From the NCBI GenBank assembly GCA_016212475.1, contig JACRGC010000016.1, forward strand, positions 73,824 through 129,858: 56,035 nt of DNA, in the 5' to 3' direction. The stretch comes from Microcaldota archaeon. GTDB taxonomy: Archaea > Micrarchaeota > Micrarchaeia > Norongarragalinales > SBBD01. How positions within the stretch are numbered: position 1 is the first letter of the stretch; each line of letters starts with the position of its first letter. Under the pieces are notes generated by a model. That model was not told the origin of the DNA. It saw only the letters and a program-made list of their open reading frames with translations, and searched no databases. Of this stretch, positions 1-6,880 are shown piece after piece. Position numbers and translations under genes: made by a program.

Positions 1-896
1 TACTGAGTTTGCAGCATGAAAAACCGGATTTCCTCCCCTTCATATTTTTTTTGCATTTCCTTGACATTCAAAATGTTCCCAACGCTTTTAGCCATTTTTT
101 CCTTCTTGATTGTCACAAACCCGTTGTGCATCCAGTATTTTGCAAATGGCTTTTTTCCGCTAGCTCCCTCGGACTGCGCAATTTCATTCTCATGATGCGG
201 GAAAATCAAATCCTGCCCTCCGCAGTGCAGATCAAACTTTTCGCCCAAATATTTCTCCGACATTGCCGAGCATTCGATATGCCAGCCCGGCCTTCCATTC
301 CCCCATGGCGATTCCCAAAAAGGCTCGCCCTTCTTTGCGGATTTCCAAAGCGCAAAATCAGCCGCATTCTTCTTGTTTGGGTTGATTTCAACTCTTTTTC
401 CCCTGATCAATTCATCAAGAGCTTGCTTGCTAAGCTTTCCATATTCCTTGAATTTGGATACATCAAAAAACACATCCCCCTTGCTTTCATAGGCAATTTT
501 TTTTTCAACCAACTTTTCAATCATTGCAACAATTTCCAAAATGTGCTCCGTGACTTTCGGGTAGGCATCCGCCCGCATCACATTCAACTTGTCAAACTCC
601 TCAAAATATTCCTTAATGTGTTTTTCCGAAAGCTTTAGCGGATCGATCTTCAGTTCATTTGCCTTGTTTATGATTTTGTCATCAACATCCGTGAAATTCT
701 GGATGTATTTTACATCGTACCCCTCATACAAAAGAAATCTCCTAACCGTATCCCAGACAATGTAGCACCTTGCATGCCCTATATGTGAATCGCTGTACGG
801 AGTTATGCCGCAAACATACATCCCAACCTTTCCGGAAACAATTGGCTTAAACTCCTCAATTTTTCCGCTTAATGTGCTTGTAATTTTCAGTGCCAT
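1..896 (-). CDS. cysS: Cysteinyl-tRNA synthetase, C-terminal part beyond window
   Basis: Charges tRNA-Cys with cysteine in the cytoplasm. The reading frame opens at ATG 896-894 (MALKITSTL) and runs off the window start, so about 298 N-terminal residues are visible. A Cys-Gly pair near residue 29 is followed by the class I HIGH motif in SDSHIGHAR. Further on come the catalytic/zinc segment GGQDLIFPHHENEIAQSE and the KMSKS loop, here KMAKSVGN, with Ala in place of the usual second-position Ser. The order and spacing match bacterial/archaeal CysRS. It is divergent from the MgtC-like gene across a 128-base spacer. Identification is firm; the missing C-terminus (anticodon-binding region) cannot be judged. 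Confidence 0.96.
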   Translation of the reverse strand, partial: MALKITSTLSGKIEEFKPIVSGKVGMYVCGITPYSDSHIGHARCYIVWDTVRRFLLYEGYDVKYIQNFTDVDDKIINKANELKIDPLKLSEKHIKEYFEEFDKLNVMRADAYPKVTEHILEIVAMIEKLVEKKIAYESKGDVFFDVSKFKEYGKLSKQALDELIRGKRVEINPNKKNAADFALWKSAKKGEPFWESPWGNGRPGWHIECSAMSEKYLGEKFDLHCGGQDLIFPHHENEIAQSEGASGKKPFAKYWMHNGFVTIKKEKMAKSVGNILNVKEMQKKYEGEEIRFFMLQTQ

Positions 897-1024
897 TCAA
901 TCACGCATCAAATTTATTGGCTCATTGGCCTAAACGTTTATGCCTTCATCGCTCAAAACGCTTAAATAGCGCCTTCAAGTACTCTATTCGAAGTTCATAT
1001 TAATAACATTTCTTTGGTGCTTGG

Positions 1025-2275
1025 ATGTTCGAAGTTACGCTTTCACTTCTCCAAAAAATGCTTCTCTCCCTAGCAGTTGGGGCAATCCTTGGGCTTGAGC
1101 GCGAGCATTCAAAGCGGCAAACCATCCTTGGCATCCGCACGTTTTCCCTAATTTCCATAACCGGCTTGCTCCTAACCGAGCTCTCAAAGGATTACTACTA
1201 TATCGCCTCCTCCATAGGTTTGGTTGGGATTTTTGCACTCGCATTGTTTTTCTACTTTTTCAGGGCAACGCACCTCAAAAATGCGCTTGGGCTGACAACC
1301 GTCATGATGCTTCCCCTAACCTACGTGCTTGGCATGCTGATCAGCGCAAACTTCATTCTCGAATCAATTGCCGCAACCGTGATCATTGCATACGTTTTGA
1401 TCGAAAAAGGCGAAGTGCATCATCTGGTTGAAATGATTTCGAGGAGGGAAATTGTAGATTTCCTGATTTTTTCCGTCATTGCATTTGTCATATATCCCCT
1501 GATTCCATCAAGCAGCTACGCTTTCCTTGGATGGAAATTAAACCCCCAATCCTTCGTGCTTTCAGTCATTCTGATTTCGTTCCTATCCTTTGTTTCGCAC
1601 GTAATTGTCCGGGTAATCAAGCACAATGCGGTATTGTATGCCTCATTCTTCGGCGGGCTAATTTCATCCCTAGCAACTGTAATGCTTTTTGCAAGGGATA
1701 AAAAAGTCACCCTCGATGCCCTAAAATTAAGCTTTACAAGCTCCTCAGCTGGCTCGATACTTCGTGACGCCCTTTTACTGGTTTTCATAAATCTTCCCCT
1801 TTTCCGCAGTTCCGCATTTATTTTCCTAATCCCAATTGTTGCCTTCCTATTCCTTACGCAATATTATTCCAAGGGCCTCAAGCTGGAAAACTTCAAATTC
1901 ATCTACAACGAGCCAATTTCCCTAAGTTTTGTTTTGAAATTTGCAGGTGTGCTGTTTGCCGTGACCGCAGTTACCAGCATAATTGCAACTGTTTCCCCAG
2001 GCCCTCTATTTTACATATCGATGCTTGCAGCAGGCGGCGTGAATTCGGCATCCGTAATCGCATCAGTTGCGTTCCTCTTCACTTCCGGAGCTTTGCCGGA
2101 AAGTGTTGCAATCAACAGCATCTTCCTTGGCCTTTTGGGCTCGGCCCTCTCAAAGCTTGCAATAACTTCAAATAAGAGCCAGTGGGGGAATTCCAAATCC
2201 GTTTTGCTCCTGATTTGCCTAAGCTTGGTTTTCCTGATTGCCGGCTATTTCGCATCGCTTAATTTTACCCTCTAA
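1025..2275 (+). CDS. MgtC/SapB-DUF4010 family membrane protein
   Basis: A 416-residue, very hydrophobic protein with about 12 predicted membrane segments. The N-terminus (residues 1-140) has the MgtC/SapB signature: LAVGAILGLEREHSKRQ followed by GIRTFSLISITG. The remaining part resembles the DUF4010 domain that usually follows it in archaeal and bacterial homologues. The family is membrane-bound and linked to magnesium or acid stress in some bacteria, but the biochemical role of the two-domain form is unknown. The ATG is supported by GGTG at 1016-1019, five bases upstream, and by AT-rich TATA-like sequences at 962-968 and 997-1006. It is monocistronic and divergent from cysS. Confidence 0.85.
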   Translation: MFEVTLSLLQKMLLSLAVGAILGLEREHSKRQTILGIRTFSLISITGLLLTELSKDYYYIASSIGLVGIFALALFFYFFRATHLKNALGLTTVMMLPLTYVLGMLISANFILESIAATVIIAYVLIEKGEVHHLVEMISRREIVDFLIFSVIAFVIYPLIPSSSYAFLGWKLNPQSFVLSVILISFLSFVSHVIVRVIKHNAVLYASFFGGLISSLATVMLFARDKKVTLDALKLSFTSSSAGSILRDALLLVFINLPLFRSSAFIFLIPIVAFLFLTQYYSKGLKLENFKFIYNEPISLSFVLKFAGVLFAVTAVTSIIATVSPGPLFYISMLAAGGVNSASVIASVAFLFTSGALPESVAINSIFLGLLGSALSKLAITSNKSQWGNSKSVLLLICLSLVFLIAGYFASLNFTL

Positions 2276-2342
2276 AAAATCCATTGCCGCTTCAAATTGC
2301 AGCCTTTTCCAAGCACCAAAAGCGACCCCCAAAAGCAAATAA

Positions 2343-2424
2343 ATACCAAAATGGCCCAAACCCTAATGGGCATGAAATACTTTAAATCCCACAAAAAGAT
2401 ATCTTTTTAATACCATTTTGGTAT
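2343..2424. promoter_or_regulatory. Candidate toxin-antitoxin operator with inverted repeats
   Basis: Bases 2410-2424 read ATACCA-TTT-TGGTAT, a 6-bp inverted repeat with a 3-base centre. The 12-mer ATACCAAAATGG at 2343-2354 is the exact reverse complement of 2413-2424, so one more half-site pair lies about 60 bases upstream. The downstream site sits between a TATA-like TTTTTAATA (2404-2412) and the start codon of an RHH-type antitoxin. Such proteins commonly repress their own operon by binding paired palindromes. Autoregulation here is inference. Confidence 0.55.
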
Positions 2425-2443
2425 ATTTTTGTAGGTGATTGTC

Positions 2444-2722
2444 GTGGAGATGGTGGTTAGGATGGATGGAGCTGTAGCAAATATTTTGGATCGTTTGGTT
2501 GCCGATGGTTATTTCAAAACAAAAACCGAAGCGCTTCGGGCGGGAATTTTGCAGCTTGGGCGGGAATACCGGCTTGTAAAAAGCAAGCAGGATGAAATTG
2601 ATGATCTGGTTGTTAAAAAAATGCTTAAAATTCAGGCGGAAATAGATGCTGGAAGAATGAAAACCGTTTCGTTTGACGAAGTTTTAAAGAAGAGTGGTTT
2701 ATCCCGGAGGGATCTTCGATGA
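2444..2722 (+). CDS. Ribbon-helix-helix antitoxin-like protein
   Basis: A small protein of about 92 residues whose N-terminus fits a ribbon-helix-helix DNA-binding fold. A short beta strand (EMVVRMD) is followed by helix 1 (GAVANILDRLVADG) and helix 2 (KTKTEALRAGILQLGREY). The C-terminal tail is charged and would wrap the toxin. Its stop overlaps the toxin ATG by four bases (ATGA), the usual translationally coupled antitoxin-toxin order. The start is uncertain: GTG 2435, GTG 2444, ATG 2450 and ATG 2462 are all in frame. GTG 2444 is chosen because GGTG at 2434-2437 lies six bases before it and the beta strand stays intact. The inverted repeats upstream suggest autorepression. Confidence 0.72.
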   Translation: MEMVVRMDGAVANILDRLVADGYFKTKTEALRAGILQLGREYRLVKSKQDEIDDLVVKKMLKIQAEIDAGRMKTVSFDEVLKKSGLSRRDLR

Positions 2723-2988
2723 CTTATGCAGTAAATTTTACGAATCAGGCAAAAAAGCAATACTTATCACTGGATAATTCCGTCCGTGAGCGGGTAATCA
2801 AGAAGATCAAGCAATTGGAGCAGGACAATTTCAAATCCCGCCACTTGAAGTATGGGAATCCTTGTTTTGTTGAAGAAGTTGGACAATATAGGATCTGTTT
2901 TGTTTTGGATGCTTCAAAGGGAATAAAAAACATCATGTTCATTGGTGATCACAAGGAATATGAAAAATGGAGTAAAGCACAAAAATGA
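2719..2988 (+). CDS. RelE/ParE-superfamily toxin-like protein
   Basis: An 89-residue basic protein with the typical RelE-fold layout: YAVNFTNQAKKQYLSLD at the start, a helical pair rich in Lys and Glu, then the beta hairpin GQYRICFVLDASKGIKNIMFIGDHKEYEKW. The arginine in YRICFVLD and the terminal His-Lys-Tyr cluster occupy positions that bind mRNA or carry catalytic residues in RelE relatives. Partner of the RHH protein, whose end overlaps its ATG. RelE toxins cleave mRNA on the ribosome, whereas ParE relatives poison gyrase; the sequence alone does not decide between them. Its TGA overlaps the next ATG by four bases. Confidence 0.78.
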   Translation: MTYAVNFTNQAKKQYLSLDNSVRERVIKKIKQLEQDNFKSRHLKYGNPCFVEEVGQYRICFVLDASKGIKNIMFIGDHKEYEKWSKAQK

Positions 2989-3554
2989 TTATTATGGCAA
3001 AATATTACTTCGACATTGAAACATACGGCCCAAACATTTCGCCCTCGCCCTTCACGGATAAGATCATCACAATTCAGTATCAGCTACTTGATGATACAAC
3101 CGGGAGGCCAACTGGCGAACTTGTGATCCTTAAGGAGTGGGAATCTTCCGAAAAGGAAATCCTTCTCAAATTCCTGCCCATGCTAAAAAAGTGGGAATTC
3201 ATAATGGTTGGGAACAATTTAGGCTATGAAAGAAGATTCCTGATTGAAAAAGCTAGGCAGATCAACTGGCCAAACCTGAATGAATATTCCCTGAATTATG
3301 AATTTCCGGCAATTGATCTCCAAAGCCTCTTTGTCATATTAAATGAAGGCAAATTCAAGGGATCTGGAATGCACAACTTCACGGAAAAGAAGATGGATGG
3401 CTCAAGAATCAAGGGCTGGTATGAAAACAAGGACTTTGCAAAAATCGAAGAATACGTGAAGGATGAGGCTGCCGGCTTCATCAAGCTATATTCAGAACTT
3501 AGCGAAAAATTGCCGCAGCTTTTTCCAAGGAAGGATAGCAAAGTTGAGGAATGA
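2985..3554 (+). CDS. Stand-alone DEDD-type 3'-5' exonuclease-like protein
   Basis: A 189-residue protein starting with the Exo I motif of family B polymerase proofreading domains (YYFDIETYGPN, Asp and Glu metal ligands). At residues 70-80 the Exo II position reads GNNLGYERRFL, with Glu where Asp is usual. Near residue 155 YVKDEAAGFIKLY could supply the final Asp, though with Y-x2-D spacing instead of the usual Y-x3-D. The fold is therefore RNase H-like, and nuclease activity is plausible but not assured. ATG 2985 overlaps the toxin stop (ATGA); ATG 2994 is an equally good start. The coupling suggests co-transcription with the toxin-antitoxin pair. Confidence 0.6.
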   Translation: MIIMAKYYFDIETYGPNISPSPFTDKIITIQYQLLDDTTGRPTGELVILKEWESSEKEILLKFLPMLKKWEFIMVGNNLGYERRFLIEKARQINWPNLNEYSLNYEFPAIDLQSLFVILNEGKFKGSGMHNFTEKKMDGSRIKGWYENKDFAKIEEYVKDEAAGFIKLYSELSEKLPQLFPRKDSKVEE

Positions 3555-3636
3555 TTGCTGTTTGGCAATTATCTCGCCAAAAAATTCCAATATTCTCAAT
3601 TCCCTAATTTTTCCAAATCCCAATTTCGCCCATTTC

Positions 3637-4020
3637 CTATTTTTCCTCCAGAAATTTTGCAAGCAAAACCAAAGCCCCAAACCCCTTGACTTTTTTCATT
3701 TCAACAATCAACTCTTCCGGAAGCGCAAAATCCAATTTTTGCACGATCCTTGCAAGCCCGGTGAATGTTCCCTTCGCATCGGCAGTATCGAACTCGAATC
3801 CGGATTCCTTAAGATCCAAAAGCAGTTTTTCATATTCCTTGTGGGTTCCAATTTCTTGCGCTTCCATTTCCTTGGTTACGTATGGGAGGAATTTTGGGAA
3901 AATATAGTGCGTAATTTCGCAGGAACTGCCTTCGTTATTTTTTGCATTGATCCCATACGCTCCCTGAATTTTTTTTGCCTCCAAAAATTGCAAAAGTTTT
4001 TGCAAATCCATTTTTTCCAT
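3637..4020 (-). CDS. Hypothetical protein, 127 aa
   Basis: No family recognised. The product is soluble, with no signal peptide or membrane segment. It begins with the helix MDLQKLLQFLEAKKIQGAYG, continues with a mixed region holding one Cys (SSCEITHYIFPKF), and ends in a Lys/Glu-rich helix (GALVLLAKFLEEK). The frame is preferred over a longer antisense frame on the plus strand because the composition is protein-like and the start faces a palindromic TATA element (4039-4052) about 20 bases upstream, which would give a leaderless message. It is divergent from the 4109 gene and may share its promoter. Confidence 0.6.
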   Translation of the reverse strand: MEKMDLQKLLQFLEAKKIQGAYGINAKNNEGSSCEITHYIFPKFLPYVTKEMEAQEIGTHKEYEKLLLDLKESGFEFDTADAKGTFTGLARIVQKLDFALPEELIVEMKKVKGFGALVLLAKFLEEK

Positions 4021-4038
4021 GCATTTGTTTTTGCACTC

Positions 4039-4052
4039 AAGCTTTAAAGCTT
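4039..4052. promoter_or_regulatory. Palindromic bidirectional promoter candidate
   Basis: AAGCTTTAAAGCTT is a perfect 14-base palindrome with TTTAAA at its centre, in the 88-base gap between two divergent genes. It lies 19 bases from the start of the minus-strand gene and 57 bases from the plus-strand start. A TATA element readable in both directions is an inference from symmetry. Confidence 0.4.
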
Positions 4053-4108
4053 CAAACCTCCCAAAAAAATGCGGGGAAATGGGGTTTACTTAAAAAAAGG
4101 AAAAGATC

Positions 4109-4525
4109 ATGTCAAAAAAAACAACAGCGGCCAAAAGCAATCCCTCCTTCTTCAAATATTTCCTAGTATCCTGCATGCTGCTGGCTTTCCTCATATTGCT
4201 TTTGCTCCAAAACCGGGAAGCTGAAAAATTCACCCAAATTTCGCTGATTGAAAAAACCCTGCCGGATAGGGTTATGGGTGGAAAACCCTTTGTTTTTGGC
4301 TTCCAGATAAAAAACCTTGAAGGAAAGGATATGGCGTATGGCTACCTAGCCAAGCTGGATGGTGAAATAATTCTGCAAAACCGGCTAACCGTAAAAAGGT
4401 TGGAAACCAAGCCCGTTTTTTTGGAAGCCCCCAAAACGCAAAATGGCCCCCATGTGATTCGAATCGAGGTAAATTCGGATGAGCAAAAGCAATACGCCCT
4501 ATTTTTCAGATTCGAAACGGTTTGA
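4109..4525 (+). CDS. Membrane-anchored hypothetical protein
   Basis: A 138-residue protein with a short basic N-terminus, one membrane segment (residues 15-32, FFKYFLVSCMLLAFLILLLL) and an extracytoplasmic domain. The outer domain looks all-beta, with strands such as KPFVFGFQIKNLEGKDMAYG and HVIRIEVNSDEQKQYALFF, reminiscent of Ig-like domains in archaeal surface proteins. No catalytic motif is seen. Its last codon overlaps the ATG of the methyltransferase by four bases (ATGA), so the two are probably co-transcribed. The topology is convincing but the role is unknown. Confidence 0.7.
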   Translation: MSKKTTAAKSNPSFFKYFLVSCMLLAFLILLLLQNREAEKFTQISLIEKTLPDRVMGGKPFVFGFQIKNLEGKDMAYGYLAKLDGEIILQNRLTVKRLETKPVFLEAPKTQNGPHVIRIEVNSDEQKQYALFFRFETV

Positions 4526-5157
4526 TTGAAATGGAAGCATACGAAAAGATTGCAAAGGATTGGGATGAACGCCGTAAAGCCCCCTTTTCCTCTCTTGCAT
4601 TGTTCCTCCCAAGCATTTCAAAATCCGAAATTATCCTCGACGCAGGCTGCGGGAATGGGCGGAACCTGAAATTGATTGCCAAATGCGCAAAATTTGCATG
4701 CGGAATTGATTCATCAAAAAAAATGCTGCATTTTGCCAAAAAGAACCTGATCGGCACTAAAAATGCCTCGGTTTCTATCGGAGACATTTCCAAAATGAAA
4801 TTTGTTGCAAACAAATTCGACAAGATCTTCTCATCTGCTGTTTTGCATCATTTGAAGCCGAATCTGCACCAAATTGCGGTTTTTGAAATGTTCCGTGTCC
4901 TAAAAAAAGGAGGAACCATATTCCTAACCGTTTGGGTTGGCAAAAAAGGTTTCAAAAAAGAGGAAATGGTCAAATGGGCCCTTCCAAGCGGCGAAAAAGC
5001 GCTTCGATATTATTATTTTTTCAATTCGTCTGAACTAAATGCCTTATTCAAAAACGCAGGCTTTTCAAAAATCAGCATATTTTATGAGAGCAGCGGCAAA
5101 AAAACCCTAAAAAAGCAGGCAAAAAACATCTGCGTAATTGCCCATAAGGCCCCTTAA
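4522..5157 (+). CDS. SAM-dependent methyltransferase, Trm9/ALKBH8-like
   Basis: A class I methyltransferase of 211 residues. Motif I is ILDAGCGNGRNLKLI (about residues 37-52), followed by the acidic ribose contact in CGIDSSKKML. Motif II is DKIFSSAVLHHL and motif III FRVLKKGGTIFLTVW. The AVLHHL and RVLKKGG-VW pattern and the N-terminal YEKIAKDWDERR resemble Trm9/ALKBH8, which methylate tRNA wobble-uridine carboxymethyl groups in eukaryotes. The archaeal substrate is uncertain, and the Trm112-type partner is not in this window. ATG 4522 overlaps the upstream stop; MEAYEKIA at 4531 is an alternative start. Confidence 0.75.
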   Translation: MIEMEAYEKIAKDWDERRKAPFSSLALFLPSISKSEIILDAGCGNGRNLKLIAKCAKFACGIDSSKKMLHFAKKNLIGTKNASVSIGDISKMKFVANKFDKIFSSAVLHHLKPNLHQIAVFEMFRVLKKGGTIFLTVWVGKKGFKKEEMVKWALPSGEKALRYYYFFNSSELNALFKNAGFSKISIFYESSGKKTLKKQAKNICVIAHKAP

Positions 5158-5196
5158 TACAGCTCAAACACGCCTCCCCATACTTTCAAACATGCC

Positions 5197-5259
5197 GATT
5201 GCAGATCTTTATAAACTTGTTTTGCCCAAATATTAGCCTACTAGCCCAATCGTCTAGCG
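5197..5259 (+). repeat. Duplicated tRNA-Gln promoter and 5' end, copy 1
   Basis: A 63-base segment repeated at 5318-5380 with only two mismatches (AA for CG at 5248-5249). It carries the TATA box TTTATAAA (5208-5215) and the first 17 bases of the tRNA, then diverges. The mismatches break acceptor pairing and no anticodon or T arm follows, so it is a dead or promoter-only copy. Confidence 0.9.
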
Positions 5260-5267
5260 AGCCGAAC

Positions 5268-5292
5268 CTTTTTCTTTTAGGAAAAGAAAAAG
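5268..5292. repeat. Pyrimidine/purine hairpin between the tRNA promoter copies
   Basis: CTTTTTCTTTT (5268-5278) pairs perfectly with AAAAGAAAAAG (5282-5292) across the loop AGG. It could end transcripts from the first promoter copy, since a U-rich arm is present. A very similar hairpin lies in the tRNA-Val intron. Confidence 0.6.
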
Positions 5293-5317
5293 CCCTCCGG
5301 AAAAAGAAAAACTGATG

Positions 5318-5380
5318 GATTGCAGATCTTTATAAACTTGTTTTGCCCAAATATTAGCCTACTAGCCCCGTCGTCTAGCG
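5318..5380 (+). repeat. Duplicated tRNA-Gln promoter and 5' end, copy 2 (functional)
   Basis: The intact copy of the 63-base repeat. It contains TATA box TTTATAAA at 5329-5336, about 30 bases before the tRNA 5' end at 5364, the standard archaeal distance. It continues without a break into the acceptor stem and D arm of tRNA-Gln. Confidence 0.9.
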
Positions 5381-5481
5381 GCCAAGGATTGCAGGCTTTG
5401 AGGGAACTGCGTTTGTAAGTTCATACTTGCTATTCGTTCCAAGGCAACCTGTCGACGGCAGTTCGAATCTGCCCGGGGCTA
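5364..5481 (+). tRNA. tRNA-Gln (anticodon UUG) with a 45-nt canonical intron
   Basis: Acceptor AGCCCCG (5364-5370) pairs with CGGGGCT (5474-5480), discriminator A5481, and no CCA is encoded. The D arm is GTCT/GGAT, the T arm GGCAG-TTCGAAT-CTGCC. Anticodon stem GCAGG (5391-5395) pairs with CCTGT (5448-5452). Loop C-U-UUG-A gives anticodon UUG (5398-5400). The intron, 5402-5446, follows position 37. The splice region forms a perfect bulge-helix-bulge: central helix CTTT/AAGG of 4 bp, 3-base bulges GAG and CAA, and intron helix GGAAC/GTTCC. The archaeal splicing endonuclease would cut GA/G and CA/A. The mature length is 73 bases. Confidence 0.95.
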
Positions 5482-5537
5482 TTAATTAAACGATTATTTT
5501 GGCTTTATGGCTAAAATTCATCAAAAGGTGGAAACAT

Positions 5538-5747
5538 ATGGGAAGAGTAAAAGGAAGGACAACAAAAGTTGCAGCGCATTCTTTGGTTTTGGCAAATCAT
5601 GGATTATTCGGCCTCAACTTTGATGAAAACAAGATCGCTCTTGGAAAATTGCACATCATGAGCAACAACATAGTCGAGCGCAACAGGCTAGCTGGGGAAA
5701 TCACGGTAATCATGAAGCAGGAGCATCCGGTTGCAACAGTAGCGTAG
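5538..5747 (+). CDS. rps17e: Small ribosomal subunit protein S17e
   Basis: A 69-residue 30S protein found only in archaea and eukaryotes. It starts MGRVKGRTTKVAAHSLV and shows the S17e core: a helix, then FDENKIALGKLHIMS, then the RNA-facing NIVERNRLAGEITVIMKQ, which parallels the KHLRNKIAGYITRII region of known members. ATG 5538 is chosen over an upstream in-frame start at 5499 because GGTG at 5527-5530 precedes it by seven bases and the family begins there. It lies 57 bases after tRNA-Gln and 41 before tyrS. Confidence 0.88.
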   Translation: MGRVKGRTTKVAAHSLVLANHGLFGLNFDENKIALGKLHIMSNNIVERNRLAGEITVIMKQEHPVATVA

Positions 5748-5788
5748 ATTAAAGAACCGCCCTGCATTTAGACTAATGTGGCTTTGAA

Positions 5789-6874
5789 ATGGATATTGAA
5801 ACCAAATTGCACTTCGTAAATAAGCCTCCAACGCAAGAAATCGTTGTACAAGAGGAGCTTAAATCCCTTCTTGAAACCAATCCGCACCCAAGGCACTACA
5901 TCGGCTTTGAAATCTCAGGAAAGCTCCATTTGGGCTCTCTTCTAATCAATGGATTCAAAATTAACGACCTAGGTTCAGCTGGCTTCAAAACGCAGGTATT
6001 CCTAGCTGATTGGCACTCGGTAATCAACAATAAGCTGGAAGGGAATTGGGAAAAAATCAAAACCGCTTCGAAATACTATGAGGAGGCATTCAAGTTCTTT
6101 TGCCCTGATGCAAAAATAGTCCGTGGTTCCGAGCTTTACGCCGGAAACGATGAGTACTGGAAGGATGTGATCTTATTTTCCAAAAACATGACTCTTGCAA
6201 GGGCAACAAGGTGCCTAACCATCCTTGGAAGGTCCGAAAAAGATTCGCTAGAACTTGCACAATATTTTTATCCGTCCATGCAGGCAATTGACATCAAGCA
6301 TCTTGAAGCCGATCTTGCGCATGCCGGAATGGACCAGCGCAAAATCCACATGATTGCTCGGGAAGTATTCCCAAAGCTTGGGCTCAAAAAACCCCTAGCA
6401 TTGCATCATCACCTGATTCCTGGCTTAACCGAGCCGCCTAAAATTGCAAATGTTTCCAATTCCGCAAACACTCCATCCAAAGAAGATGAGGTTGCCGCTT
6501 CAAAAATGAGCAAATCGCAGCCATCTTCGGCAATTTTCATCCACGATACCGAGCAGGAAATAAAGGATAAGATGAAAAAAGCGTATTGCCCCGAAACTAT
6601 TGAAGGGAATCCCGTCCTTGAAATTGCAAAATATTTGATTTTCCACGAAAAGAACAGGTTTACAATTGAGCGCGACGGAAAATTCGGGGGCAACTTGGAA
6701 TTTTCAAGCTACCAGGAATTGGAAAACGCATTCAAGGAAAAGAAATTGCACCCGATGGACCTAAAATCCGGCGTTGCAAAAGAGCTCAATTTGATAATTT
6801 CCCCAATCCGCAGGCATTTTGAAAACAAATCCGAATTGCTAGAAGTTTTCAACGAAACCAAGATCACAAGGTAA
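5789..6874 (+). CDS. tyrS: Tyrosyl-tRNA synthetase
   Basis: A class I synthetase of 361 residues, the compact archaeal/eukaryotic form without a bacterial S4 domain. YIGFEISGKLHLGS near residue 40 includes the HIGH-equivalent HLGS. The tyrosine pocket appears in YFYPSMQAIDIKHLEADLAHAGMDQRKIHM, where Gln and Asp contact the substrate in relatives. KMSKS is intact near residue 240. The C-terminal part KMKKAYCPETIEGNPVLEIAKY and the HPMDLK helix match archaeal TyrRS. An insertion of roughly 15 Ser/Asn-rich residues precedes KMSKS. It is seven bases upstream of the glycosyltransferase and probably co-transcribed with it. Confidence 0.95.
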   Translation: MDIETKLHFVNKPPTQEIVVQEELKSLLETNPHPRHYIGFEISGKLHLGSLLINGFKINDLGSAGFKTQVFLADWHSVINNKLEGNWEKIKTASKYYEEAFKFFCPDAKIVRGSELYAGNDEYWKDVILFSKNMTLARATRCLTILGRSEKDSLELAQYFYPSMQAIDIKHLEADLAHAGMDQRKIHMIAREVFPKLGLKKPLALHHHLIPGLTEPPKIANVSNSANTPSKEDEVAASKMSKSQPSSAIFIHDTEQEIKDKMKKAYCPETIEGNPVLEIAKYLIFHEKNRFTIERDGKFGGNLEFSSYQELENAFKEKKLHPMDLKSGVAKELNLIISPIRRHFENKSELLEVFNETKITR

Positions 6875-6880
6875 ATACAA

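Noticed and set aside
9-638. 209-codon plus-strand open frame at the window start
   Set aside because: Antisense to cysS, whose motifs are unmistakable; the composition is Phe/Pro-rich shadow sequence.
2435-2988. First toxin-antitoxin pair as a mobile cassette like the second
   Set aside because: No tRNA or other direct repeat encloses it; only operator-like inverted repeats are present on one side.
3463-4047. 194-codon plus-strand frame
   Set aside because: Overlaps the end of the exonuclease-like gene and the antisense of the 127-residue gene; no start signal and a shadow-like Phe/Cys/Leu composition.
5242-5300. Second tRNA gene before tRNA-Gln
   Set aside because: Only the first 17 tRNA bases are present, with broken acceptor pairs; no anticodon or T arm follows.
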